From Loktanella sp. UBA3435 (GTDB taxonomy: Bacteria > Pseudomonadota > Alphaproteobacteria > Rhodobacterales > Rhodobacteraceae): a stretch of DNA of 10,577 nucleotides. A model generated the notes under the pieces. It saw only the letters and a list, made by a program, of their open reading frames with translations. It searched no databases and was not told the DNA's origin. The stretch spans positions 1 to 10,577 of the forward strand of contig DFSO01000017.1 of assembly GCA_002378665.1 (NCBI GenBank). Reading direction: 5' to 3'. A program made the position numbers and the translations under genes. Below, piece by piece: positions 1-6,761 of the stretch. The stretch's first letter is position 1, and each line of letters starts with the position of its first letter.

Positions 1-128
1 GCGTCCCGTTCGGTCGGATGGGGATTGCCGAGGATTTGACAGGCATGGCGATTTTCTTGGCGACGGACGAGGCGAAATACATCGTCGCGCAATGCTACAA
101 CGTCGACGGCGGTCAGTGGATGAGCTAA
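1..128 (+). CDS. SDR-family polyol (sorbitol/L-iditol-type) dehydrogenase, C-terminal fragment
   Basis: Only the last 41 residues are inside the window (first full codon at base 3, TAA at 126-128). They read as the C-terminus of a classical short-chain dehydrogenase/reductase: a GRMG-xxED segment, a helix with MAIFLAT, then YIVAQ and the terminal NVDGGQWMS. The NVDGG ending is the usual SDR cofactor/substrate-loop terminus. The exact tail resembles the sorbitol/galactitol dehydrogenases of Rhodobacter (SmoS-like), which oxidise hexitols with NAD+ in the cytoplasm. The catalytic Ser-Tyr-Lys and the Rossmann motif lie upstream and cannot be checked, so the polyol specificity is an inference from the tail alone. 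It is probably the end of a polyol uptake/catabolism operon outside the window. Its stop faces the stop of the polyamine operon across a 45-bp gap. Confidence 0.75.
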   Translation, partial: VPFGRMGIAEDLTGMAIFLATDEAKYIVAQCYNVDGGQWMS

Positions 129-134
129 GATTTT

Positions 135-163
135 GGCGGCAGGCTCCATTGGAACCTACCGCC
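135..163 (-). terminator. Strong hairpin between two convergent gene ends; likely transcript end of the polyamine operon
   Basis: A 29-base inverted repeat has arms 135-147 and 151-163 and a 3-base loop. In the plus-strand RNA two positions per stem are C-A mismatches (140/158 and 144/154). In the minus-strand RNA these become G-U wobbles, giving an uninterrupted 13-bp stem. It starts 11 bases past the stop of the dehydrogenase gene at 174. There is no U-tract after the stem on either strand, so it is not a textbook intrinsic terminator. It could instead be a 3'-end-protecting hairpin or work with Rho. The structure is seen directly; the role is inferred. Confidence 0.55.
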
Positions 164-173
164 ATTCGTAAGC

Positions 174-1418
174 TTAGATGGCTTCATGCCAAGCACAGTC
201 GGCATCATCGGTTTTGACGCGGGTTGGCAGACCGATGGCGTCGAGCAGGGTAAAGAGCGGCTTTGGCGCCAGTTCCTCAACATTCATCATCTTGCCGTGG
301 TCATAGGTGCCATCTGCAATCAGCATCGCCATCGCCACAGGGGGCACGCCCGCTGTGTAGGAAATGCCCTGACTGCCGACTTCGTTATAGGCGTCCTTGT
401 GATCGGCAACGTTGTAGACAAAGACTTCGACGTCTTTGCCGTCCTTCGTTCCCTTCACCAGAGCACCGATGCAGGTTTTGCCAGTATAGTTCGGCGCAAG
501 GCTGCTTGGGTCAGGCAGCACAGCTTTGACCAGTTTGAGCGGAACAACCTCTAACCCCTCGGCGGTGACGACGGGTTGTTCGGACAATAGCCCAAGGTTT
601 TGAAGCACCGAAAACACGTTAATATAGTGATCGCCAAAGCCCATCCAGAAACGGATATCCGCCTGCGGATAGTTCGCGGCCAGTGAATGGACCTCGTCGT
701 GGCCAGACATATAGGCCTTTTGCTTGCCTACTACGGGCAAATCCCATTCGCGGCCGACCTCGAACATCTTGTTCTCGACCCAGTGACCCGACTGCCAGCT
801 ATAAACCGTACCTGTGAACTCGCGAAAGTTGATTTCGGGATCAAAGTTGGTCGAGAAATACTTGCCGTGGGAACCTGCGTTAATGTCCACGATGTCGATG
901 GATTTCACTTCATCCATGAATTCATCAATCGCAAAACGGGCAAACGCGTTGACCATACCCGGATCAAAGCCCGCACCAAGGATCGCGGTCACACCTGCCT
1001 GCGCACATGCCTCGCGGCGCTTCCATTCGTAGTTGCCATACCACGGGGGCGTTTCGCAAATCTTGCTGGGGTCTTCGTGGATCGCGGTATCGATATAAGC
1101 GGTTTTAGTTTGGATACAGGCCTCTAGCACGGTCATGTTCACAAAGGGCGAGCCCACGTTAATCACAATCTGCGCCCCTGTGGTGCCGATCAGCGCGGCA
1201 ACCGCACTTGTGTCCATCGCATCCAAGGCATGCGCCTCAAACACCCCGTCCTGTTTCATCTCGGCTTTTGCATGCACGCTTGCAATGATCGCTTCGCATT
1301 TGGAAACGGTCCGACTGGCGATATGCAAATCCCCCAAAACACCGTTGTTTTGCGCGCATTTATGCGCCACGACCTGAGCGACGCCACCTGCGCCAATGAT
1401 AAGAACGTTGCGTTTCAT
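174..1418 (-). CDS. Carboxynorspermidine/carboxyspermidine dehydrogenase (saccharopine dehydrogenase family)
   Basis: This cytoplasmic enzyme reductively condenses aspartate 4-semialdehyde with putrescine (giving carboxyspermidine) or 1,3-diaminopropane (giving carboxynorspermidine) using NADPH. That is the first dedicated step of the decarboxylase-type spermidine route that replaces SpeD/SpeE in many bacteria. The 414-residue protein opens with a Rossmann fold: GAGGVAQ at residues 9-15 and the second-strand region around ASRT at 34-37. A typical saccharopine-dehydrogenase linker GAGFDPGMVN follows at 148-157. The length matches the family. The ATG at 1418 puts the first beta strand right after the start, and an AGAGG-like Shine-Dalgarno lies about 12 bases upstream. 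It follows nspC by 33 bp on the same strand, so the two genes form an operon. A general saccharopine reductase is the alternative call, but the nspC neighbour makes the polyamine role very likely. Whether putrescine or diaminopropane is the preferred amine cannot be read here. Confidence 0.9.
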   Translation of the reverse strand: MKRNVLIIGAGGVAQVVAHKCAQNNGVLGDLHIASRTVSKCEAIIASVHAKAEMKQDGVFEAHALDAMDTSAVAALIGTTGAQIVINVGSPFVNMTVLEACIQTKTAYIDTAIHEDPSKICETPPWYGNYEWKRREACAQAGVTAILGAGFDPGMVNAFARFAIDEFMDEVKSIDIVDINAGSHGKYFSTNFDPEINFREFTGTVYSWQSGHWVENKMFEVGREWDLPVVGKQKAYMSGHDEVHSLAANYPQADIRFWMGFGDHYINVFSVLQNLGLLSEQPVVTAEGLEVVPLKLVKAVLPDPSSLAPNYTGKTCIGALVKGTKDGKDVEVFVYNVADHKDAYNEVGSQGISYTAGVPPVAMAMLIADGTYDHGKMMNVEELAPKPLFTLLDAIGLPTRVKTDDADCAWHEAI

Positions 1419-1451
1419 GTATCCAAGAGACCTCTTATGGTTGGTTGGGAT

Positions 1452-2546
1452 TTAGGAAAGGGCGGCGGCGAAATCGTCGTAGTCGAAGTCGCGCACCATG
1501 TGGATCGTGCCATCCAGCTCACGAATTGCAATGCTAGGCATTTTAACCCCGTTGAACCAGTTTTTCTTGACCATCGTGTATCCTGCCGCGTCTTGAAACG
1601 AAACGCGGTCGCCTGCCTTAAGCGGCGCGTCAAAGCGGAATTCACCAAAGATATCGCCAGCAAGACAGGATTTACCGCAAATCATCCATTCTTGATCGCC
1701 CGTGTTCGGGGTCACTTTCGCATTTTCGCGGTAGATTAACAAATCCAGCATATGGGCTTCGATGGAACTATCTACGATGGCAAGGTTTTTGCCGTTATAC
1801 ATTGTGTCCAGCACCGTCACCTCAAGTGTCGCCGCACCCGTAATGGCCGCCTCACCCGGTTCAAGGTAAACCTGCACGCCATAGTCCGCGCTGAGCTTCT
1901 TCAGTCGAGCGGCGAGTTTAGCAAGCGGATAACCTTCCCCCGTGAAGTGGATGCCGCCCCCAAGACTAATCCAGTCCATCTTCTTGATCGTCGCGCCAAA
2001 ACGGTCCTCGATCAAAGTGAGCATCTCGTCAAACCGAGCGAAGTCGTCGTTTTCACAGTTGTTGTGAAACATCAGGCCACTGATTTTATCTGCGACCGAC
2101 GCCACCAGCGCGGGGTCATGTTCGCCCAAACGGCTAAACGGACGGGCGGGGTCGGCGAGGTCAAAGCCAGAGGTCGATACACCCGGATTGACGCGCAAGC
2201 CGCGCGTGTGCCCCACAGATTGGGTTTCAAATCGGGTCAATTGCCCGATGGAATTGAAGATGATTTTGTCGGCGTGGTCCAAAACTTCTGCGATTTCATG
2301 ATCAGCATAGGCCACGGAATAGGCGTGCGTTTCACCGCGAAATTTCTCGGCACCAAGTCGGACCTCATAAAGCGACGAAGAGGTTGAGCCGTCCATGTAG
2401 TCGGCCATGAAATCGAACACCGACCATGTGGCAAAACATTTTAGCGCAAGCAAAGATTTCGCGCCTGATTTCTCTCGCAACCACGCGATTTTTTCCAGAT
2501 TGAGAAGAAGCTTTGATTTATCAATCAGGTAAAAGGGCGTTTGCAT
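1452..2546 (-). CDS. nspC: Carboxynorspermidine/carboxyspermidine decarboxylase
   Basis: This PLP-dependent fold-type III decarboxylase converts carboxyspermidine to spermidine (or carboxynorspermidine to norspermidine), finishing the route begun by the dehydrogenase encoded next. It has 364 residues, the usual NspC length. Visible landmarks are the PLP Schiff-base lysine K36 in LLALKCF, HNNCEN at 161-166, the glycine-rich phosphate loop SLGGGIHFTGEGYP at 194-207, EPGE at 229-232, and the C-terminal CGKSCLAGD at 290-298, whose Cys/Asp complete the active site across the dimer. The frame stays open upstream to a TTG at 2618, giving 24 extra residues. I chose the ATG at 2546 because MQTPFYLID is where family members begin and an AAAAGAG Shine-Dalgarno precedes it. 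It is the first gene of a two-gene operon. No ornithine or arginine decarboxylase gene is nearby, so putrescine must be made elsewhere. Confidence 0.93.
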   Translation of the reverse strand: MQTPFYLIDKSKLLLNLEKIAWLREKSGAKSLLALKCFATWSVFDFMADYMDGSTSSSLYEVRLGAEKFRGETHAYSVAYADHEIAEVLDHADKIIFNSIGQLTRFETQSVGHTRGLRVNPGVSTSGFDLADPARPFSRLGEHDPALVASVADKISGLMFHNNCENDDFARFDEMLTLIEDRFGATIKKMDWISLGGGIHFTGEGYPLAKLAARLKKLSADYGVQVYLEPGEAAITGAATLEVTVLDTMYNGKNLAIVDSSIEAHMLDLLIYRENAKVTPNTGDQEWMICGKSCLAGDIFGEFRFDAPLKAGDRVSFQDAAGYTMVKKNWFNGVKMPSIAIRELDGTIHMVRDFDYDDFAAALS

Positions 2547-2590
2547 TTTACGGCTCTTTTCATGTGTTGATTGGGTGTTGTGGGGTGTCC

Positions 2591-2618
2591 GATTAAGTTG
2601 CGTGCTCCAAATAAGCAA
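2591..2618 (-). promoter_or_regulatory. Possible sigma70-type promoter for nspC
   Basis: The 105-bp gap 2547-2651 before nspC has a TTGCTT (2618-2613) followed 16 bases later by TTAATC (2596-2591) on the minus strand, about 45 bases before the start codon. Both hexamers match the consensus only partly, and nothing else in the gap stands out. It is listed because nspC needs a promoter and this is the best candidate. Confidence 0.25.
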
Positions 2619-2651
2619 GTCCTGATCGTATAGACAGCGCGAATGAGCAGA

Positions 2652-3686
2652 TCAGGGATCCTGAACGAGCGAGTTTTCCCAATTTCGCAAAAAGTTTCGC
2701 CGTTTGAGTTGATCCATGAATACCAGAAGCCCCGGACCAAAGCGGATGGGGCGGAGCGATGAATTGGCCTGCAATGCATCCGTATCGATTGGTGGTAGGC
2801 CCGACGCCTCGACCAAATCTGGCCGCTGATTGAGGCGCGAGAGAAACTCGATCATGGCATGGGCGGCCTGCGTGTTCTTGGCGGTTTTCGGGATCAACGA
2901 TGTCCGCAGCATAACGTTCACGTAGTCATCAAGTTCAATGATATAGAATCCCTTGGTCGTGGTCATTTCTGTCGCGGCGTAGCTGCCAAGCACATTATAG
3001 GCGAGGCCAAGTTTGCCGCTTGCGACGTCGCGGATCATTTCGCCAGAGCAACAATAAAGTTGGGCGTCGAGCCGCCCCATCACTTCCATCAATCGCCAGA
3101 ATGCGTCGCTGTTGCGGCTGTCTTGGGTGGCCATCAGGTATCCAAAGCCAGAGGTGCGCACGTCATATGTCCCGACGCGGCCATAGAACCGTTCGGGATC
3201 AGCGCGCAAAACTTCGATCAACTCGTCACGGTTTCGGGGGGCTTCGCCCGCATCAAAGAATGCGTCTGAAACCACCAATACGGCGGGTTCTTGGGTAAAG
3301 GCAAAGACCTGATCGCGCCAATTTGCCCATGTCGGCAGGCCAGACGCCCCGTCATAGGTCTGTGCAAAACCGTCATTGGCCAGTTTGGTCTGCAAATCCA
3401 TTGCAGATGAGATGGCCAGATCAAACTGAGCCCCTTCCACTTCGATCGCCTGCATCAGATCGGTCGTTCCCGTCACAGTATATTCAATCGTCAGATTGGG
3501 TTGGGTGGCCTGGAACGCACGAAGAATCGGATCGAAAATACCAAGGTCGGCTGTTGAGATGATCCGAAAAACGCCAAGTTCATTCGCGGCAGGATAGCTG
3601 CGGTGTTCTTCGATCTCGAAGGCAGTTGCGGGTGTTGCAAGGGCCAGAGCCGCGAGGCCTAACGCGGCAAGAATAGGCAAACGCAT
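2652..3686 (-). CDS. Periplasmic type-2 substrate-binding protein co-transcribed with the sensor kinase
   Basis: This 344-residue exported protein belongs to the type-2 periplasmic binding fold (iron(III)/thiamine/phosphonate-type ABC solute-binding proteins). A signal peptide covers residues 1-22: a hydrophobic Leu/Ala core ending in PATA, with likely cleavage A22/F23. The first lobe has RIISTADLGIFDPILRAF (41-58) and the conserved-looking FDLAISSAMDLQ (88-99). A vicinal Cys pair, C212-C213, sits in LYCCSGEM. There is no ATPase or permease gene on either side. Its ATG at 3686 lies inside the sensor kinase gene (28-bp overlap), with an AAGGGA ribosome site about 8 bases upstream, so it is the third gene of the regulator operon. 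By analogy with PgtC and HptA, which are periplasmic proteins serving the PgtAB and HptRS systems, I infer it presents ligand to the kinase. An ordinary ABC binding protein with a distant permease remains possible. Confidence 0.8.
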   Translation of the reverse strand: MRLPILAALGLAALALATPATAFEIEEHRSYPAANELGVFRIISTADLGIFDPILRAFQATQPNLTIEYTVTGTTDLMQAIEVEGAQFDLAISSAMDLQTKLANDGFAQTYDGASGLPTWANWRDQVFAFTQEPAVLVVSDAFFDAGEAPRNRDELIEVLRADPERFYGRVGTYDVRTSGFGYLMATQDSRNSDAFWRLMEVMGRLDAQLYCCSGEMIRDVASGKLGLAYNVLGSYAATEMTTTKGFYIIELDDYVNVMLRTSLIPKTAKNTQAAHAMIEFLSRLNQRPDLVEASGLPPIDTDALQANSSLRPIRFGPGLLVFMDQLKRRNFLRNWENSLVQDP

Positions 3687-5029
3687 GTGCCAGTCCCTTC
3701 TGGATTTTGAATGATTTCGATGCCGCCACCGTGCGCGCGCGCAACCTCATCCGCGATTGTTAGGCCAAGGCCAGAGCCGACGATATCGCCAACGTTCGCG
3801 CCACGTTGATAGCGCGTCGTCACACGTGTCATATCGGTTTCGCCAAACCCGCGTCCTTGGTCGGTGATGGACAGTCGAATAGTGTCACCGATCTCTGCGG
3901 TGGCCGTGATGTCGCTGTCTTCGGGTGAGTATTTGATGGCGTTGTCGAGAATGTTTTGCAGGGCGGCTTGCAGCAAGATGCCGTCCCCTTGGAAATAAAT
4001 CGGATCGTGACCAAAGGCGCGGTGTATCGTGATGTCTTTCAGGTCCGCCGTAGGGCCCAGCCTGTCGCAGGTTTCCGCAAGTAAAGTGACCATGTCGAGT
4101 TTGTCTTGCGCGAGGCTATCGGCGCGAAATGTCACCATCGCATGATCAAGCATTTGGCCCGCCGACCGCGCGCTTTCGTCAATCGCACGGATCATTTCGC
4201 GGATCGCTTTCTTATGCTCGGGCTTGTTGAGTTTGCGGTGGGTGATTTCGGCTTGGGTGCGCACGGTGGCAAGCGGGGTGCGCACGCGGTGCGCGGCCTC
4301 GGCGATGAAATCTTCGCTGCGTCCCAGTGAAGTGCGCAGTCGCGCCATGAAGCTATTGAGCGCTTCGACAAGGGGGGCCAGCTCGGTTGGCGTTTCGGCG
4401 GTGACTGGGCGTAGATCCTTTGGACCGCGCCGTGTGACTGCCGCGGTCATGCGGTCGATGGGGGCCAAGGCGCTGCTCGCGGCCCAAAGGCTAAGTGCTG
4501 TTGCCAGTAAGAAGAAGCCAACGCCTACACCCGTGGCTGTCGTGGTGATCCGCCGCGATGTGGCCTCTAGGCCCAACCGCGTTTGGGCGACGGTTACGAT
4601 GACGTTTGCTGATTGTGCGGCAGAACCTACGGGGCGCATGACAGAGACCGAGCGGACCTGATCGCCGCGATAGTTGAAGGTGCCGAAAACTGGAAATCCG
4701 GGACGCGGGACTGATGATGGTGGAGGCAGGTCGCTATAGCCTGTCAAACTCTTGCCGCTGACGACAACATGGTAAAAAACGCGGTCTTCGCTGACCGTGC
4801 CAAGCATGGAAAGTGCAGAGTAGGGCAGTTCGAGCGAAACCTCTCCGTCGTCGCTGCGCAGGCTGTCGGCAATGGCGGTGGCCGAGGCCGCGATGATGCT
4901 GTCTTGGGTGCCTTCTGCTGTCCGTTCGGCCACCTCGCGCAGGGTGAAAAAGAACGTCATCGACAAGAGCGCCGCAATGCCCGCAAGTTGGAAAAACAGC
5001 CGTCTGCGAATAGAGCCTTGAACCTTCAT
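3659..5029 (-). CDS. tctE: TctE-like membrane sensor histidine kinase
   Basis: This 456-residue inner-membrane kinase is predicted to sense an external organic acid and phosphorylate the response regulator encoded just before it. Residues 11-30 form the first membrane helix. A periplasmic sensor region follows (about 31-160), and a second helix lies at about 165-188. After a HAMP-like linker comes the dimerisation/phosphoacceptor helix with H247 in the H-box EAAHRVRTPL. The ATPase domain has the N-box around N359/N363 (QNILDNAIKYS), the G1 box DQGRGFGE (390-397) and the G2 box GSGLGL (418-423), so all catalytic elements look intact. The periplasmic layout matches TctE/QseC-type kinases. Its start overlaps the regulator stop (ATGA, 5026-5029), and its end overlaps the binding-protein gene by 28 bp. 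The Tct assignment leans on the adjacent TTT operon; the ligand is unknown. Confidence 0.9.
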   Translation of the reverse strand: MKVQGSIRRRLFFQLAGIAALLSMTFFFTLREVAERTAEGTQDSIIAASATAIADSLRSDDGEVSLELPYSALSMLGTVSEDRVFYHVVVSGKSLTGYSDLPPPSSVPRPGFPVFGTFNYRGDQVRSVSVMRPVGSAAQSANVIVTVAQTRLGLEATSRRITTTATGVGVGFFLLATALSLWAASSALAPIDRMTAAVTRRGPKDLRPVTAETPTELAPLVEALNSFMARLRTSLGRSEDFIAEAAHRVRTPLATVRTQAEITHRKLNKPEHKKAIREMIRAIDESARSAGQMLDHAMVTFRADSLAQDKLDMVTLLAETCDRLGPTADLKDITIHRAFGHDPIYFQGDGILLQAALQNILDNAIKYSPEDSDITATAEIGDTIRLSITDQGRGFGETDMTRVTTRYQRGANVGDIVGSGLGLTIADEVARAHGGGIEIIQNPEGTGTCVCLFLPR

Positions 5030-5691
5030 CGCGCGACCAAGCGGTAGCCCATGCCGCGCACGGTTTCCAATGTTGCGCCTGATCCTTCGAGGCGCTTGCG
5101 CAAGCGCCCTACATAGACCTCGATCGCATTTTCAGAGGCTCCGTCTGAGAAAGCAAACAGCCTGTCCATCAGGTGGGTTTTTGAGAATACTTGGCCCGGT
5201 GCATTGTAGAAGATTTCGAGCAGACGCAGTTCGCGGTTGCGCAAGGCCACGGCTTGATCGCCCCAAGTGATTTCGCCTTTTGTCGAATCAAGAACGGTGT
5301 CTGCGAATGTCTTTTGGTTGGCTGCTGCCCCACTTTGACGGCGTAAAACGGCGCGGCAGCGGGCCTCTAGCTCGGAAAAGTCGAAAGGTTTTGTCAGGTA
5401 ATCGTCGGCCCCGAGGTCGAGTAAACTGACCCGATCGGACACCGCAGAACGGGCCGTGATGACGATGATTGGCGTGCGTTTTTCCGCCCGTCGGTGCCGT
5501 TCAAGGAAGCTGCGCCCATCGCCATCTGGCAGCATAATGTCGAGCAATATCAGATCGTAATCGGCAACCGCGATGCAGGCGTCCGCCCCTGCAAGTGTAT
5601 CCGCATGATCCACCGCGTGTCCATCGAGTTGCAACCGCTCCACGACAGCGCCTGCAAGCTTGGAATTATCCTCAATCAGCAGATAGCGCAT
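5026..5691 (-). CDS. tctD: TctD-like OmpR-family response regulator
   Basis: This 221-residue cytoplasmic transcription factor has an N-terminal receiver domain with the acidic pair E7/D8, phosphoacceptor D51 (in LLDIMLPDGDG), T79 and K101 (in LTKPF). The C-terminal winged-helix DNA-binding domain spans about 125-221, with the RNRELRLLEIF segment, the recognition-helix stretch ENAIEVYVGRLRKRL and the terminal wing GMGYRLVAR. The ATG at 5691 is supported by an AAGG about 7 bases upstream and by the receiver starting at once with MRYLLIEDN. It is the first gene of the regulator-kinase-binding protein operon and is divergent from tctC. The tandem repeats at 5712-5733 are only 21-42 bases from its start, so it may control both its own operon and the transporter. 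The Tct name is inferred from the neighbourhood and family resemblance. Confidence 0.92.
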   Translation of the reverse strand: MRYLLIEDNSKLAGAVVERLQLDGHAVDHADTLAGADACIAVADYDLILLDIMLPDGDGRSFLERHRRAEKRTPIIVITARSAVSDRVSLLDLGADDYLTKPFDFSELEARCRAVLRRQSGAAANQKTFADTVLDSTKGEITWGDQAVALRNRELRLLEIFYNAPGQVFSKTHLMDRLFAFSDGASENAIEVYVGRLRKRLEGSGATLETVRGMGYRLVAR

Positions 5692-5711
5692 GGGTAACCT
5701 TTTTGGGGGCG

Positions 5712-5733
5712 TGACAGGTTGGTGTCAGGTTGG
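5712..5733. promoter_or_regulatory. Tandem 11-bp direct repeat, probable TctD operator
   Basis: TGACAGGTTGG (5712-5722) is followed directly by TGTCAGGTTGG (5723-5733), identical at 10 of 11 positions. Head-to-tail half-sites with an 11-bp period are the usual target of dimeric OmpR/PhoB-family regulators. The core also resembles the TGTCA of PhoB boxes. Further TGTCA copies lie at 5744-5748 and 5771-5775. The site sits in the only intergenic space between the regulator operon and the transporter operon, so it could serve both promoters. No clear -10/-35 pair is visible in 5692-5791. Confidence 0.55.
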
Positions 5734-5753
5734 GGCGTTTGGCTGTCAACATG

Positions 5754-5769
5754 GGCGGGGAAATCCGCC
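5754..5769 (+). promoter_or_regulatory. GAAA-tetraloop hairpin in the presumed tctC leader, just before the Shine-Dalgarno
   Basis: GGCGGG (5754-5759) pairs with TCCGCC (5764-5769), including one G-U pair, and closes a GAAA loop (5760-5763), which is a GNRA-type tetraloop. Nine bases later comes a strong ribosome site GGGAGGA (5779-5785), 6 bases before the tctC ATG. If transcription begins upstream of 5754, this would be a stable 5' leader stem that leaves the ribosome site free. The start site is unknown, so the hairpin may not be transcribed. Confidence 0.35.
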
Positions 5770-5791
5770 ATGTCAAACGGGAGGAAACTAC

Positions 5792-6760
5792 ATGACAAAT
5801 CGTCTTTTCAAGGCGCTCGTGACGAGTGCTGTTTTGGGCCTTGGTGCCACAACTGCTGCGTCCGCGGCTGAGTGCATCGCGCCTGCGAACCCTGGTGGTG
5901 GATGGGACTTCACGTGCCGTCAGATCGGCAAAATCCTTTTCGACATCGGTCAAGTTGACGCGCCTGTTCAGGTCACCAACCTTGCTGGTGCTGGCGGCGG
6001 CTTGGCGTTTAGCACTGTTGTCAACGAGCGTAACGACGACGCCGAATTGATCGTTGCGGCGTCCTCTGCGACGACAACGCGTTTGGCGCAAAACGCTTAC
6101 GGCGGTGCAACTGCTGATCAGGTGCGCTTTGTTGGTGCGATCGGTGCCGATCCAGGTGTGATCGTTGTCGCTGCTGACAGCCCATTCCAAACACTTGGTG
6201 ACATGGTCGAAGCGATCAAAGCTGATCCAGGTTCGGTTGCATTTGCTGGCGGTTCTGCCGTTGGTGGTTTTGACCACATGAAGCCTTTGCAGGTGATGCT
6301 TGCCGCTGGTTTTGACGACATCACAGCGATCAAATACATCGGTGTTGACGGTGGTGCAGATGCGATCACGCAGACTGTTGGTGGTTTCACACAAGCGATG
6401 ACAGGCGACATGTCCGAGATCGTTGGTTTTGTGAACTCTGGCGAAGTCCGTGTTCTTGCTGTTCTGACCGAAGAGCGCGTACCGGGCTTTGACGACATCC
6501 CAACTGCAATCGAGCAGGGCTTTGATGTTGTTGCGGTCAACTGGCGCGGTCTCTACGTACCGGGTGGCATTTCTGACGCCGATTTCCAGAAATGGGCAGA
6601 TCGTCTTCAGGCTGTTGCAGACAGCGCAGAGTGGAAGCAAGCCATGGTCGACAACGGCCTTGCACCGTTCACCAAAGTTGGTGGCGATTTCCAGTCTTGG
6701 GTTGATGGCGTTGTTGCAGAGACAGAAGAGTTGTCCCGCAAAATCGGTGTGATCCAGTAA
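5792..6760 (+). CDS. tctC: TTT-family periplasmic binding protein (TctC/Bug type)
   Basis: This 322-residue periplasmic receptor of a tripartite tricarboxylate transporter binds a carboxylate and delivers it to TctAB. A signal peptide covers about residues 1-25 (basic start, hydrophobic core, ASA/A cleavage). The Bug-family ligand loop is PGGGWDFTCR at 34-43, and NLAGAGGG (63-70) is the second family signature. The only two cysteines, C28 and C42, flank that loop and probably form a disulfide. The frame is open further upstream to 5690, but the ATG at 5792 is chosen because it follows a strong GGGAGGA ribosome site and begins a clean signal peptide. Codons are strongly biased to GGT, GCT, GTT and CGT compared with downstream genes, as expected for an abundant protein. 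It is first in the operon; tctB starts 1 bp after its stop. The ligand (citrate, tartrate, a hydroxyacid or other) cannot be read. Confidence 0.93.
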   Translation: MTNRLFKALVTSAVLGLGATTAASAAECIAPANPGGGWDFTCRQIGKILFDIGQVDAPVQVTNLAGAGGGLAFSTVVNERNDDAELIVAASSATTTRLAQNAYGGATADQVRFVGAIGADPGVIVVAADSPFQTLGDMVEAIKADPGSVAFAGGSAVGGFDHMKPLQVMLAAGFDDITAIKYIGVDGGADAITQTVGGFTQAMTGDMSEIVGFVNSGEVRVLAVLTEERVPGFDDIPTAIEQGFDVVAVNWRGLYVPGGISDADFQKWADRLQAVADSAEWKQAMVDNGLAPFTKVGGDFQSWVDGVVAETEELSRKIGVIQ

Positions 6761-6761
6761 A

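Noticed and set aside
1752..2387. A 211-codon plus-strand frame opposite nspC
   Set aside because: It is an antisense shadow of a confidently identified enzyme gene, with no ribosome site and a composition unlike a real protein.
1452..2618. Longer nspC starting at the TTG at 2618
   Set aside because: The extra 24 residues are polar and unlike the family start, there is no ribosome site, and the region overlaps the likely promoter. The ATG at 2546 has an AAAAGAG upstream and starts at the usual N-terminus.
2621..2656. CCTGATC/GATCAGG inverted repeat around the stop of the binding-protein gene, followed on the minus strand by a T-rich stretch
   Set aside because: Only a 7-bp stem with a 22-base loop, and the following Ts are broken by other bases. 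Too weak to call a terminator.
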